From contig DAIDKG010000216.1 of NCBI GenBank assembly GCA_027450125.1, forward strand, positions 1 through 9,968: a stretch of 9,968 nucleotides of DNA, written 5' to 3'. Positions 1-6,246 of this stretch are shown piece after piece. A model generated the notes under the pieces. That model saw only the letters and a program-made list of their open reading frames with translations, was not told the DNA's origin and ran no database searches. Both the position numbers and the translations under genes were made by a program. Position 1 is the first letter of the stretch, and each line of letters starts with the position of its first letter. This DNA comes from Bordetella sp. (GTDB taxonomy: Bacteria; Pseudomonadota; Gammaproteobacteria; Burkholderiales; Burkholderiaceae_B).

Positions 1-314
1 GAGGCCAGCGCCTCGCCGCGGAAACCCATGGAAGCGACCGACTCCAGTTCGGCCAGGTCGCGTATCTTGCTGGTCGCATGGCGCATCAGGGCCAGCGGCA
101 GCTCCTCGGGCGGGATGCCGCCGCCGTCGTCCGAGACGGCGATGCGCTTGATGCCGCCGCCATCGAGGCGCACCTCGATGGCGCGCGCGCCGGCGTCCAC
201 GGCGTTTTCCAGCAACTCCTTGAGCACCGAGGCCGGCCGCTCGATGACTTCGCCCGCGGCGATCTGGCTGATCAGCAGGTCGGGCAGGGCGGCGATGGGA
301 CGGCGGTCGGGCAT
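1..314 (-). CDS. mutL: DNA mismatch repair protein MutL, N-terminal fragment
   Basis: MutL is the GHKL-family ATPase that links MutS mismatch recognition to MutH or endonuclease action. Reading the minus strand from ATG at 314-312 gives about 104 residues that run off the left edge. Visible in order are [20 protein letters not shown] (the GHKL motif I region with the metal-coordinating Asn), VDAGA, DDGGGI (motif II, ATP binding), RHATSKI, and GFRGEAL (motif III) at the window edge. These are hallmark MutL N-terminal motifs, so the assignment is firm although only about one sixth of the protein is present. The start at 314 is chosen because the family begins only 10-20 residues before IAAGEV. 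The Shine-Dalgarno is poor (a GAG about 12 bases upstream). The gene is divergent from the DedA gene, so here it needs its own promoter instead of reading through from amiC. Confidence 0.97.
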   Translation of the reverse strand, partial: MPDRRPIAALPDLLISQIAAGEVIERPASVLKELLENAVDAGARAIEVRLDGGGIKRIAVSDDGGGIPPEELPLALMRHATSKIRDLAELESVASMGFRGEALA

Positions 315-440
315 GGGGTGTGGCGCTCAGGGTCGATGCGGTCATTTTATCCGCAGGGTGGCGCCAAACCCACAGAACCAAGGTGTTCGTTCTGATCTTA
401 AGGTATAGTCCATAACCTTTTGTTTTTGCAAGATATTGCT
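315..440. promoter_or_regulatory. Divergent mutL / dedA intergenic region with candidate promoters
   Basis: This gap separates two divergently transcribed genes, so it should carry a promoter for each. For the plus strand, TATAGT at 404-409 is a fair -10 about 32 bases before the dedA ATG, but no good -35 lies 16-18 bases upstream. The -10 sits between short inverted arms AAGGT (400-404) and ACCTT (415-419). For the minus strand, TAAAAT (349-344) is a possible mutL -10 about 30 bases before its ATG, again with a poor -35. The 335-425 stretch is clearly more AT-rich than the flanking genes, which fits a regulatory role. The exact elements are inference. Confidence 0.35.
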
Positions 441-1070
441 ATGGCTGATTTGCTGAACATGATTCTGCACATCGACCAGACGCTAGGCGTTTGGGTTAAC
501 CAGTACGGCGCCTGGGTCTATCTGGTTTTGTTCTTGATCGTGTTTGCTGAAACGGGCCTGATCGTCATGCCCTTTCTGCCAGGGGATTCCTTGCTCTTCA
601 TCGCCGGGGCGTTCGGCGCCGCGGGCACCATGAACGTGGCGCTCGTGACCGTGCTGCTGCTGTTTGCCGCCATCCTGGGCAACACGGTGAACTTCCTCAT
701 CGGCCGCGCGGTCGGCAAGCAGGTCTATACGGCCGACTGGCGCTTCCTGGACCGCAATGCGCTGATGCGCACGCATGTCTTCTATGAAAAGCACGGCGGC
801 AAGGCCGTGGTGCTGGCGCGCTTCATTCCGGTCATCCGGGCCTTCGCGCCCTTCGTGGCCGGCGTGGCCGAAATGTCTTTTGCGCGCTTTCAGTTCTTCA
901 ATGTTGCTGGCGCGCTGCTTTGGGTGCTGCTGCTGGTGCTGGCAGGGTATTTCTTCGGTAACATTCCTTTCATCAAAGAGCATTTGAATACCATCGTGCT
1001 GGTTGGCCTGGCCGCCGCTGCGGTGCCCGTCGGTCTGGGCGTACTGGTCAAACTGGCTCGAAGGAAATGA
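441..1070 (+). CDS. DedA family inner-membrane protein (YqjA/YghB-like)
   Basis: The gene encodes a 209-residue polytopic inner-membrane protein of the DedA (SNARE-associated/VTT) superfamily, linked to membrane phospholipid and undecaprenyl-phosphate flipping and to envelope and proton-motive-force homeostasis. Visible landmarks are FAETG (35-39) and PGDS (47-50), the conserved GxxxNFxxGR stretch (80-89), FYEKHGGKAV (114-123), and RFIPVIR (127-133) followed by APFVAGVAEM (136-145). E37, D49, R127 and R133 match, in order and spacing, the residues reported as essential in E. coli YqjA (E39, D51, R130, R136), so the protein should be functional. Hydrophobic segments lie near 25-60, 65-90, 133-172 and 183-205, with a basic C-terminal tail. 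ATG at 441 is preferred over an in-frame TTG at 420, which would add seven residues of no family character; the Shine-Dalgarno is weak either way. It is the first gene of a tight three-gene operon, 1 bp before the next start. Confidence 0.93.
   Translation: MADLLNMILHIDQTLGVWVNQYGAWVYLVLFLIVFAETGLIVMPFLPGDSLLFIAGAFGAAGTMNVALVTVLLLFAAILGNTVNFLIGRAVGKQVYTADWRFLDRNALMRTHVFYEKHGGKAVVLARFIPVIRAFAPFVAGVAEMSFARFQFFNVAGALLWVLLLVLAGYFFGNIPFIKEHLNTIVLVGLAAAAVPVGLGVLVKLARRK
1061..1065 (+). promoter_or_regulatory. Ribosome binding site of the GGDEF-EAL gene, inside the dedA 3' end
   Basis: AAGGA lies 6 bases before the ATG at 1072 and is embedded in the last codons of the DedA gene, whose stop (1068-1070) falls between this site and the start. 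It fixes the start at 1072 against an in-frame ATG at 1093 that has no Shine-Dalgarno, and it implies coupled translation of the two genes. Confidence 0.75.
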
Positions 1071-1071
1071 A

Positions 1072-2844
1072 ATGAGCCCGGCTTCGAGGCCCATGGCATC
1101 AACCGCTGAAAAGACACTGCCGAAACTGAAGGACGACCGACTCGCAGCCATCGTCGCGCAGAGCCCCGTTTTCGTCGTCCATACCGACTCCAGCACGCGC
1201 CTGCTGGCGGCGGCCGCGTCCACCGCGACTTTGCTCGGCTATCCCGCCGCCTACCTGGCTCAGGTGAGCCTGAACGACCTGGTCATGCCCGAGCATGCGG
1301 GCGAACTCCAGGCGCTCATGGACCGCACGCTGTCGGAGGGCGAGCCGCAAAAAGGGGTGATTCCGTTTCTGCGGGCCGAGGAAGGCTGTTGCTGGCTCGA
1401 ACTCTTCGTGCAGCTGGCGGCCAATCCGGACGGCGGGGAAGAGCCGCGCTTTGACGTGTTCGGCTACGACGTCACCCCCTGGGTGACAACGGAGCGCCAG
1501 CTGCGCGACGAGTCCCGCCGCGATCCGCTGACCGGCATGTCCAACCGCGCCCACCTGCGCGAGTGGATGATCGAATCCATCGATAACGGCGTGGCGTCGG
1601 GCAAGGCCTTTGCCGTGATGATGCTGGACCTGGACGGCTTCAAGCGCATCAACGACTCCCTGGGCCACGATATCGGCGACGCCTTGCTGCATGCGGTCGG
1701 CAAGCGCCTGAAGGCCCAGTTGCATGAAAACGACGTTTTCGCCCGCCTGGGCGCGGACGAGTTCGTCCTGGTGGCCGGCGCCGTGGATGAGGGCGACACC
1801 TGGGACCGCCTGGCGGCCCGCATTATTGCCGCGATGCAGCGGCCGTTTTCGGTGGCCGGGCAGCAACTGCGCGTGACGGTCAGCATCGGCATTGCCCTGT
1901 ACCCGGAAGACGGGCTCAAGAGCAACGAGCTTCTCAAGCACGCCGACCTGGCGATGTACAGCGCCAAGGAACGCGGCAAGAACCAATTCGTGTTCTATTC
2001 GCCGGACTTCGAGAAGGTGAAGGCGGAAGCCTTCTCCCTGGAGCAGGACATGCTCTCGGGGATCCGGACGGGGGAGTTCGAGCTGCACTACCAGCCCATC
2101 GTCGACGCTCGTACCCGCGAGGTGCTTGCGGCCGAGGCGCTGATGCGATGGAATCATCCCCACGGGCAGAGGCCGCCGACGGCGTTCATCCCGCTGGCCG
2201 AGGACAACGGCCTGATCAACCTGCTGGGCAGCTGGGCGCTGCGCATGGTGTGCGCGCAGCTGGCCCGCTGGGACGCGCGCGGAATCTCGCTGGCCTATGT
2301 CGGGGTCAACGTCTCGCCCGTCCAGTTCCAGAACCCGGCGTTCTCGCAGTCGGTGATGAGCGCGGTGCGCGAGTCGGGCATCGATCCGGGCCGCCTGGTC
2401 CTGGAGATCACCGAAGGCACGCTGATCAAGAATCCTGAGCAGACCGAAGCCATCCTGTCCCGGCTGCATGCGTTCGGCGTGCGCTTTGCCATCGACGATT
2501 TCGGCACCGGCTACTCGAACCTGTCGTACCTGCGCCGCTTCCCCATTTCCGAGATCAAGATCGACCGCAGTTTCGTGAGCGACATCATGGAGTCGGGCAA
2601 TGATCGCGCGATCGTCTCGGCGATGCTTTCGCTCGCCCGCGAGCTCGATCTATCCGTCGTCGCCGAAGGGGTCGAGACCGAAGAGCAGCTTGCGATGCTG
2701 GTCGAGCGCGAATGCCAGTACATCCAGGGCTGGCTGTTTTCCAAGGCCTTGCCGCCGGAAGATTTCGAACATTTCGCCGCAACCCAGGAGGTGATCTCGC
2801 CCAAAGGGCGAGGCCGCGGGTCCTCTCTCTTCCGAATCTTCTGA
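1072..2844 (+). CDS. PAS-GGDEF-EAL cyclic-di-GMP protein, probable phosphodiesterase
   Basis: This is a 590-residue cytoplasmic protein with a PAS-like sensor domain (about 24-140), a GGDEF domain (about 148-305) and an EAL domain (about 322-575). There is no signal peptide or membrane segment. In the GGDEF domain, RDPLTG (150-155) and the DLDGFKRIND metal/nucleotide segment are present, but the signature is GADEF (227-231) and the inhibitory RxxD site reads HEND (218-221), so product inhibition is probably lost and cyclase activity is uncertain. The EAL domain looks intact: EAL at 355-357, N and E ligands in VNVSPVQF and LEITEG, DDFGTG (475-480), KIDRSF (496-501), AEGVE (531-535) and QGWLF (552-556). 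It therefore probably cleaves c-di-GMP, with the altered GGDEF domain acting as a GTP-sensing regulatory module as in Caulobacter PdeA (GEDEF). That role is inference; a bifunctional enzyme remains possible. It is preceded by the DedA gene (1-bp gap) and overlaps the next start by one base. Confidence 0.95.
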   Translation: MSPASRPMASTAEKTLPKLKDDRLAAIVAQSPVFVVHTDSSTRLLAAAASTATLLGYPAAYLAQVSLNDLVMPEHAGELQALMDRTLSEGEPQKGVIPFLRAEEGCCWLELFVQLAANPDGGEEPRFDVFGYDVTPWVTTERQLRDESRRDPLTGMSNRAHLREWMIESIDNGVASGKAFAVMMLDLDGFKRINDSLGHDIGDALLHAVGKRLKAQLHENDVFARLGADEFVLVAGAVDEGDTWDRLAARIIAAMQRPFSVAGQQLRVTVSIGIALYPEDGLKSNELLKHADLAMYSAKERGKNQFVFYSPDFEKVKAEAFSLEQDMLSGIRTGEFELHYQPIVDARTREVLAAEALMRWNHPHGQRPPTAFIPLAEDNGLINLLGSWALRMVCAQLARWDARGISLAYVGVNVSPVQFQNPAFSQSVMSAVRESGIDPGRLVLEITEGTLIKNPEQTEAILSRLHAFGVRFAIDDFGTGYSNLSYLRRFPISEIKIDRSFVSDIMESGNDRAIVSAMLSLARELDLSVVAEGVETEEQLAMLVERECQYIQGWLFSKALPPEDFEHFAATQEVISPKGRGRGSSLFRIF

Positions 2845-4295
2845 TGACAAGAAAAAAAACAGTCATCGACAAGTTGTGGAAGCGGATGGGCGTACGCGGG
2901 GACGTTCCTTCCCTGCAGCATTCGGCGGAGCACATCATCCGTTCGCTGCAGGACGAACAGGCCAGCGTGACCGACCTGACTTCCCTGGTGCTGTCGGACT
3001 TCGCTTTTGCCCAGAAGGTCCTGCGCCTGGCGAATTCGGCGATGTACCGCACCATGGGCGGCGATGTCACGACGGTGTCGCGCGCCATCATGGTGCTGGG
3101 CGTGGACACGGTGGAATATCTGGGGCTCGGGCTGCAGCTGCTGAACCAGTTCCAGAGCGCGTCGGGCAGCCGCGAGGATGCGCGCGAGGTGATCGTGCGC
3201 GCGCAGATGGCGGCCGAGTTCACGCGAAAAATGACGATCGCGCACGGCACGCAGCCTTCCGAGGAGGCCGTGCTCTGCACCCTGATGTACCAGCTCGCGC
3301 GCCTGCTGGTGGTGCTCTACCTGGAAGACGAGTGGGCGCGGGTCCAGGCCAAGCTGGCGGCCGATCCCTCCCTGTCCGAGAGCGAGGCCTGCCGGCAGGT
3401 CCTGGGCGCCACGCTGGAGGAAATCGCGGAGGAGGCCGCGCAGCAGTGGAACCTGCCTGGCGAGATCCGCAACTGCATGCAGGCCAATCTGCCCGCCCTG
3501 GACGCCTCCACGCCGCAGTCGCACGGCGAGTGGCTGGGCGCCGTGGCGGCGCTGTCGTCCAGCGTCGTGTCCATGATGGAGGCCGATGCCAGCGACGACG
3601 AGATCGCCCTCTTCGTCCTGCAATACACCGAGAACCTCGCCCTGGATCCGATGGTCGTGCAAGAGGCGCTGGAGCAGACGCAGGCGCTGAGGGCGACGAT
3701 CGAATCGGAGAACGAAGTGCCGGTGGCCTCGGTGAGCGAACCGGAATTCGACAGGCCGCATGACTCGGTGGCCAGGCTGGAGGCGGCGCTGGAAGAAATT
3801 CGCGGCAAATCCGCCGGCCTGGGGACGACCGCGCTCACTCCCTGGGTCGTGGAAAGCATCATGAACGCGCTGAACCTGAAGACGGGGTTCATGATGTTGC
3901 TGCACCCGGGAACCCGCCGCTACCTCGCCCGCTTCGGATTCGGGCCGGGCATACGCGAACGCCTGGATAAATTTTCGTTCGACGCGGGATTCGTGCCGGA
4001 CATTTTCCATCTGGTGGTGACGAAAAAAGAGCCCACGCTCTGGCTCGACGTCAAGAAGCCGAGCGTCAGCCACCGCCTGCCGGCCTGGTTCACGGCCGAA
4101 TTCCCCGATGCGCGCTCGGTGTTGCTGGTGCCGGTGCACCTGCAGGGCAAGTGCATCGCGATGATGTGCGGCTGCTGGGGCGACACGCCGTGTTCGAGGG
4201 AACTGAGCCTGGGCGAAATCCAGGTCTTGTCCGCGCTCGCGGGCGAGATTTCGGGCAGCTTCGAGCGGGCCATGGCGACCCGCCCGCCTCTCTAG
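2844..4295 (+). CDS. HDOD domain protein with C-terminal GAF-like domain
   Basis: This is a 483-residue cytoplasmic signalling protein. The N-terminal half carries an HDOD domain (about 18-215): PSLQHSAEHI, DLTSLVLSDFAFAQKVLRLANSAMYR, then VTTVSRAIMVLGVDTVEYLGL. This is the characteristic helical pattern of the family, a catalytically silent relative of HD phosphohydrolases. An acidic linker (about 285-320) leads to a C-terminal GAF-like domain (about 325-478), seen in NALNLKTGFMMLLHP, SVLLVPVHLQGKCIAMM and LSLGEIQVLSALAGEISGSFE. HDOD proteins act as adaptors in signalling, and several are linked to c-di-GMP pathways (EAL-HDOD fusions such as YuxH/CdgJ), which fits this location. The start ATG overlaps the previous stop (TGATG, 2842-2846) and has no Shine-Dalgarno of its own, so translation is likely coupled. 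Codons 3-6 contain a run of eight A (2852-2859), unusual in this GC-rich context. The ligand of the GAF domain cannot be told from sequence. Confidence 0.9.
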   Translation: MTRKKTVIDKLWKRMGVRGDVPSLQHSAEHIIRSLQDEQASVTDLTSLVLSDFAFAQKVLRLANSAMYRTMGGDVTTVSRAIMVLGVDTVEYLGLGLQLLNQFQSASGSREDAREVIVRAQMAAEFTRKMTIAHGTQPSEEAVLCTLMYQLARLLVVLYLEDEWARVQAKLAADPSLSESEACRQVLGATLEEIAEEAAQQWNLPGEIRNCMQANLPALDASTPQSHGEWLGAVAALSSSVVSMMEADASDDEIALFVLQYTENLALDPMVVQEALEQTQALRATIESENEVPVASVSEPEFDRPHDSVARLEAALEEIRGKSAGLGTTALTPWVVESIMNALNLKTGFMMLLHPGTRRYLARFGFGPGIRERLDKFSFDAGFVPDIFHLVVTKKEPTLWLDVKKPSVSHRLPAWFTAEFPDARSVLLVPVHLQGKCIAMMCGCWGDTPCSRELSLGEIQVLSALAGEISGSFERAMATRPPL

Positions 4296-4315
4296 GGCCC
4301 GGGCCTGCCTGCGCC

Positions 4316-5698
4316 TCAGCTCGCGTCGGCCACCGTGCGCGCCAGCGGCGGATTGGTGGTGAAGTACTGGCTGATGCCCGCCATGAGCGCCTGGGCGACC
4401 TGTTCCCGATAGACGGCGGTGCGCAGTTTCGCTTCTTCTTCCGGGTTGCTGATGAACGCGGATTCGACCAGCACCGAGGGAATGTCGGGAGCCTTGAGCA
4501 CGGCGAACCCCGCCTGCTCGACCTGATGGCTGTGCAGGCGGTTGATCTTGGCCAGCTCGCCCAGAAAGACCGAGCCGAGCTTGAGCGAATCGTTGATCTG
4601 CGCGGTGGTGGAAAGATCGAGCAGCACCCGGGCGACCTGGGCATCGTGCGTGCTCAGGTTGACGCCGCCGACCAGGTCCGAACTGTTCTCGCGGTTGGCC
4701 ATCCAGCGGGCCTGCGCGCTGGATGCGCCGTGTTCGGACAGGGCAAACACCGACGAGCCCCGCGCCGAGGGCTTGATGAAGGCGTCGGCGTGGATCGAGA
4801 CGAACAGATCGGCGCCGGCACGCCGGGCCTTTTCCACGCGCACGTTCAGCGGCACGAAGAAATCGCTGTCGCGCGTCAGGTAGGCGCGCATATTGGGCTG
4901 GCTGTTGATCATCGACTTGAGGCGGTCGGCGATGTGCAGCACCACGACCTTCTCGTACAGGCCGGTCCGGCCGATGGCGCCGGGATCCTCGCCGCCGTGG
5001 CCGGGGTCGACCGCGATGGTCAGCATGCGCTTGCGGCCCGGACGCTGCGGCATCGGCGGATCGCCCAGCGCGACCGACGGCGCGACCGGATCGCGCGGAG
5101 CCGTCTGGCCCCTGACCAGGGGTACCGGCGCGGCGTCGCCGTTCTGCTTCTCGCTGCGCGCGATCTGATCCAGCACGTGCGCCAGGGGGTCGTCGACGTC
5201 GGGGCCTGCGCGCTTGTCGTTCAGCACGGCCAGCAGCGGATCCTGCGCGACCTTGGGATATAGGTCCAGCACCAGGCGGTACTGATAGTCGGCCACCGGC
5301 TTGAGCGTGAAGACCTGCGGCGCCACGGGCTGCTTCAGGTCGAACACCAGGCGCACCACGTTGGGCCGGTTCTGGGCGACGCGCAGGCTCTTGATATAGG
5401 GATCGTTGGGGCGGACCTCGGAGACCAGCTTGTCGAGCGCGTGGCTGGCCGTCAGGCCGTCGATGTCGACGACCAGGCGATCCGGGTGCTCGAGCGTGAA
5501 GTGCTGGGTCTTGAGCTCGCTGTCGAGTTCGAGCGTGACGCGTGTGTAGGCGTCGGCCGGCCAGGTTCGCACCGCCAGCAGCGTTGCGGCCTGCGCCAGG
5601 CGGGGCACGACGGGAAGCACCAGCAGCGCGGTGCCGGCGCTGATCAGCCGGCGGCGGGTGGCGTTGATGGATGCGGCAGGGCGAGCGCGTTCAACCAT
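4316..5698 (-). CDS. amiC: N-acetylmuramoyl-L-alanine amidase AmiC, Tat-exported
   Basis: AmiC is a periplasmic zinc amidase that cuts the amide bond between MurNAc and L-Ala, splitting septal peptidoglycan during daughter-cell separation. The 460-residue product begins with a twin-arginine signal, TRRRLISAG (14-22) followed by a hydrophobic stretch and AQA (35-37), matching the Tat export of E. coli AmiC. An AMIN domain (about 40-148) for septal/peptidoglycan targeting follows, then a Pro-rich linker and the Amidase_3 domain (about 226-447). Zinc ligands and catalytic residues are H234 (DPGHGGEDPG), E249 (GLYEKVV), H303 (SIHADAF) and E412 (LVESAF). Between H303 and E412 lies DLVGGVNLSTHDAQV..., the insert that in this family forms the autoinhibitory helix relieved by LytM activators (EnvC/NlpD). 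The N-terminus overlaps the 3' end of tsaE by 55 bp. The gene converges on the HDOD gene with a 20-bp gap. AmiB is the alternative name, but the Tat signal favours amiC. Confidence 0.95.
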   Translation of the reverse strand: MVERARPAASINATRRRLISAGTALLVLPVVPRLAQAATLLAVRTWPADAYTRVTLELDSELKTQHFTLEHPDRLVVDIDGLTASHALDKLVSEVRPNDPYIKSLRVAQNRPNVVRLVFDLKQPVAPQVFTLKPVADYQYRLVLDLYPKVAQDPLLAVLNDKRAGPDVDDPLAHVLDQIARSEKQNGDAAPVPLVRGQTAPRDPVAPSVALGDPPMPQRPGRKRMLTIAVDPGHGGEDPGAIGRTGLYEKVVVLHIADRLKSMINSQPNMRAYLTRDSDFFVPLNVRVEKARRAGADLFVSIHADAFIKPSARGSSVFALSEHGASSAQARWMANRENSSDLVGGVNLSTHDAQVARVLLDLSTTAQINDSLKLGSVFLGELAKINRLHSHQVEQAGFAVLKAPDIPSVLVESAFISNPEEEAKLRTAVYREQVAQALMAGISQYFTTNPPLARTVADAS

Positions 5699-6165
5699 GA
5701 TAGACCTCGGGCAGTGTGGGCTGCGAGGGTTGCATCACGACCAGGCTCCGCATAGGACAGGGAAATCAGCAGATCGGGCGGAGGCAGCAGGCTGCCAGCA
5801 CGCTCCGGCCATTCGATCAAAACCACCGCATCCTCACGCAGCAAATCGCGAAACCCTGCATCCAGCCATTCACGCGAATCGCTAAATCTATAAAAATCAA
5901 AGTGATAGAAGTATAAGTTAGAAACTTTATAGGATTCAAGCAGTGCGTAGCTGGGACTTTTGATCCGCCCCTTTATTCCACATGCGCGCAGCAGCGCCCG
6001 GACGAAGGCGGTTTTGCCCGCGCCCAGGTCACCCTGCAGGTGGATGCGCCCTCCGGCCGGCAGCCCGGCCGCGCCGCTGACCAGGGGGGCCAGCCTGCCG
6101 GCCAGCGCGTCGGTGGCGGCGTCGTCGGGCAGGCGCAGGGAACGCAGGGCGAGCGGTTCGGTCAT
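5644..6165 (-). CDS. tsaE: tRNA t6A threonylcarbamoyladenosine synthesis ATPase TsaE
   Basis: TsaE is the small P-loop ATPase that works with TsaB and TsaD to transfer threonylcarbamoyl to A37 of ANN-decoding tRNAs. The product is 173 residues, near the family's usual 150-170. Key motifs are the Walker A GDLGAGKT (45-52), SPSYALLESY (70-79; switch-I-like region), YHFDFYR (87-93, with the conserved Asp at 90) and LIEWPER (116-122, with E118). The start at 6165 puts the P-loop at its usual distance from the N-terminus; no clear Shine-Dalgarno is present. Its 3' end overlaps amiC by 55 bp, the arrangement expected of a tsaE-amiC operon. Codons 77-95 are strikingly AT-rich and use codons rare in this genome context (TTA, AGA), although the encoded motif is conserved. 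Confidence 0.95.
   Translation of the reverse strand: MTEPLALRSLRLPDDAATDALAGRLAPLVSGAAGLPAGGRIHLQGDLGAGKTAFVRALLRACGIKGRIKSPSYALLESYKVSNLYFYHFDFYRFSDSREWLDAGFRDLLREDAVVLIEWPERAGSLLPPPDLLISLSYAEPGRDATLAAHTARGLSWLNALALPHPSTPPAAG
5910..5939 (-). promoter_or_regulatory. Candidate internal promoter for amiC inside tsaE
   Basis: On the minus strand, TTGAAT (5939-5934) and TATACT (5915-5910) are separated by 18 bases, giving a sigma-70-like pair with 4/6 and 5/6 matches to consensus. It lies in the only strongly AT-rich patch of the coding sequence and points toward amiC, whose ATG is about 210 bases downstream. AT-rich DNA yields such matches by chance, so this is a candidate only. Confidence 0.35.
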
Positions 6166-6246
6166 CGGGGTGCAGGGTCCAGGGGTGTAAAACAGAGGAT
6201 GCGCCCGCGATTATAGGGAGCGGGCGCCTGTTTTCCGGAGATCGCC
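6166..6246. promoter_or_regulatory. Divergent tsaE / fumC intergenic region with perfect -10 and 8-bp inverted repeat
   Basis: This 81-bp gap separates two divergent genes. The minus strand carries a perfect TATAAT at 6215-6210, about 45 bases before the tsaE ATG, without a recognisable -35. An exact 8-bp inverted repeat, GCGCCCGC (6201-6208) and GCGGGCGC (6220-6227), brackets the -10, with an 11-base loop. The repeat could be an operator, or a hairpin in the fumC leader. The promoter is a fair inference from the hexamer and its position; the function of the repeat is unknown. Confidence 0.45.
6237..6240 (+). promoter_or_regulatory. fumC: Ribosome binding site of fumC
   Basis: GGAG ends 6 bases before ATG at 6247, a well-placed Shine-Dalgarno that supports this start for fumC. 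Confidence 0.7.

Noticed and set aside
420..440. TTG start for the DedA protein at 420
   Set aside because: It adds seven residues outside the family's usual N-terminus and gives no better ribosome binding site than ATG at 441.
1099..2469. Long minus-strand open frame opposite the GGDEF-EAL gene
   Set aside because: Composition (many His, Gln, Arg, Gly) and lack of any domain pattern mark it as an antisense shadow of a GC-rich gene whose plus-strand motifs are unambiguous.
2511..4139. Long minus-strand open frame opposite the HDOD gene
   Set aside because: Arg/His/Gln-rich, no recognisable motifs, and it spans the junction of two clear plus-strand genes.
4296..4305. GC palindrome between the HDOD gene and amiC as a bidirectional terminator
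   Set aside because: GGCCCGGGCC has no loop beyond its own centre and no T-tract on either side, so a stable intrinsic terminator is not supported.
4151..5263. Plus-strand open frame opposite amiC
   Set aside because: AmiC on the minus strand is complete with zinc ligands and Tat signal; the plus frame shows no family features.
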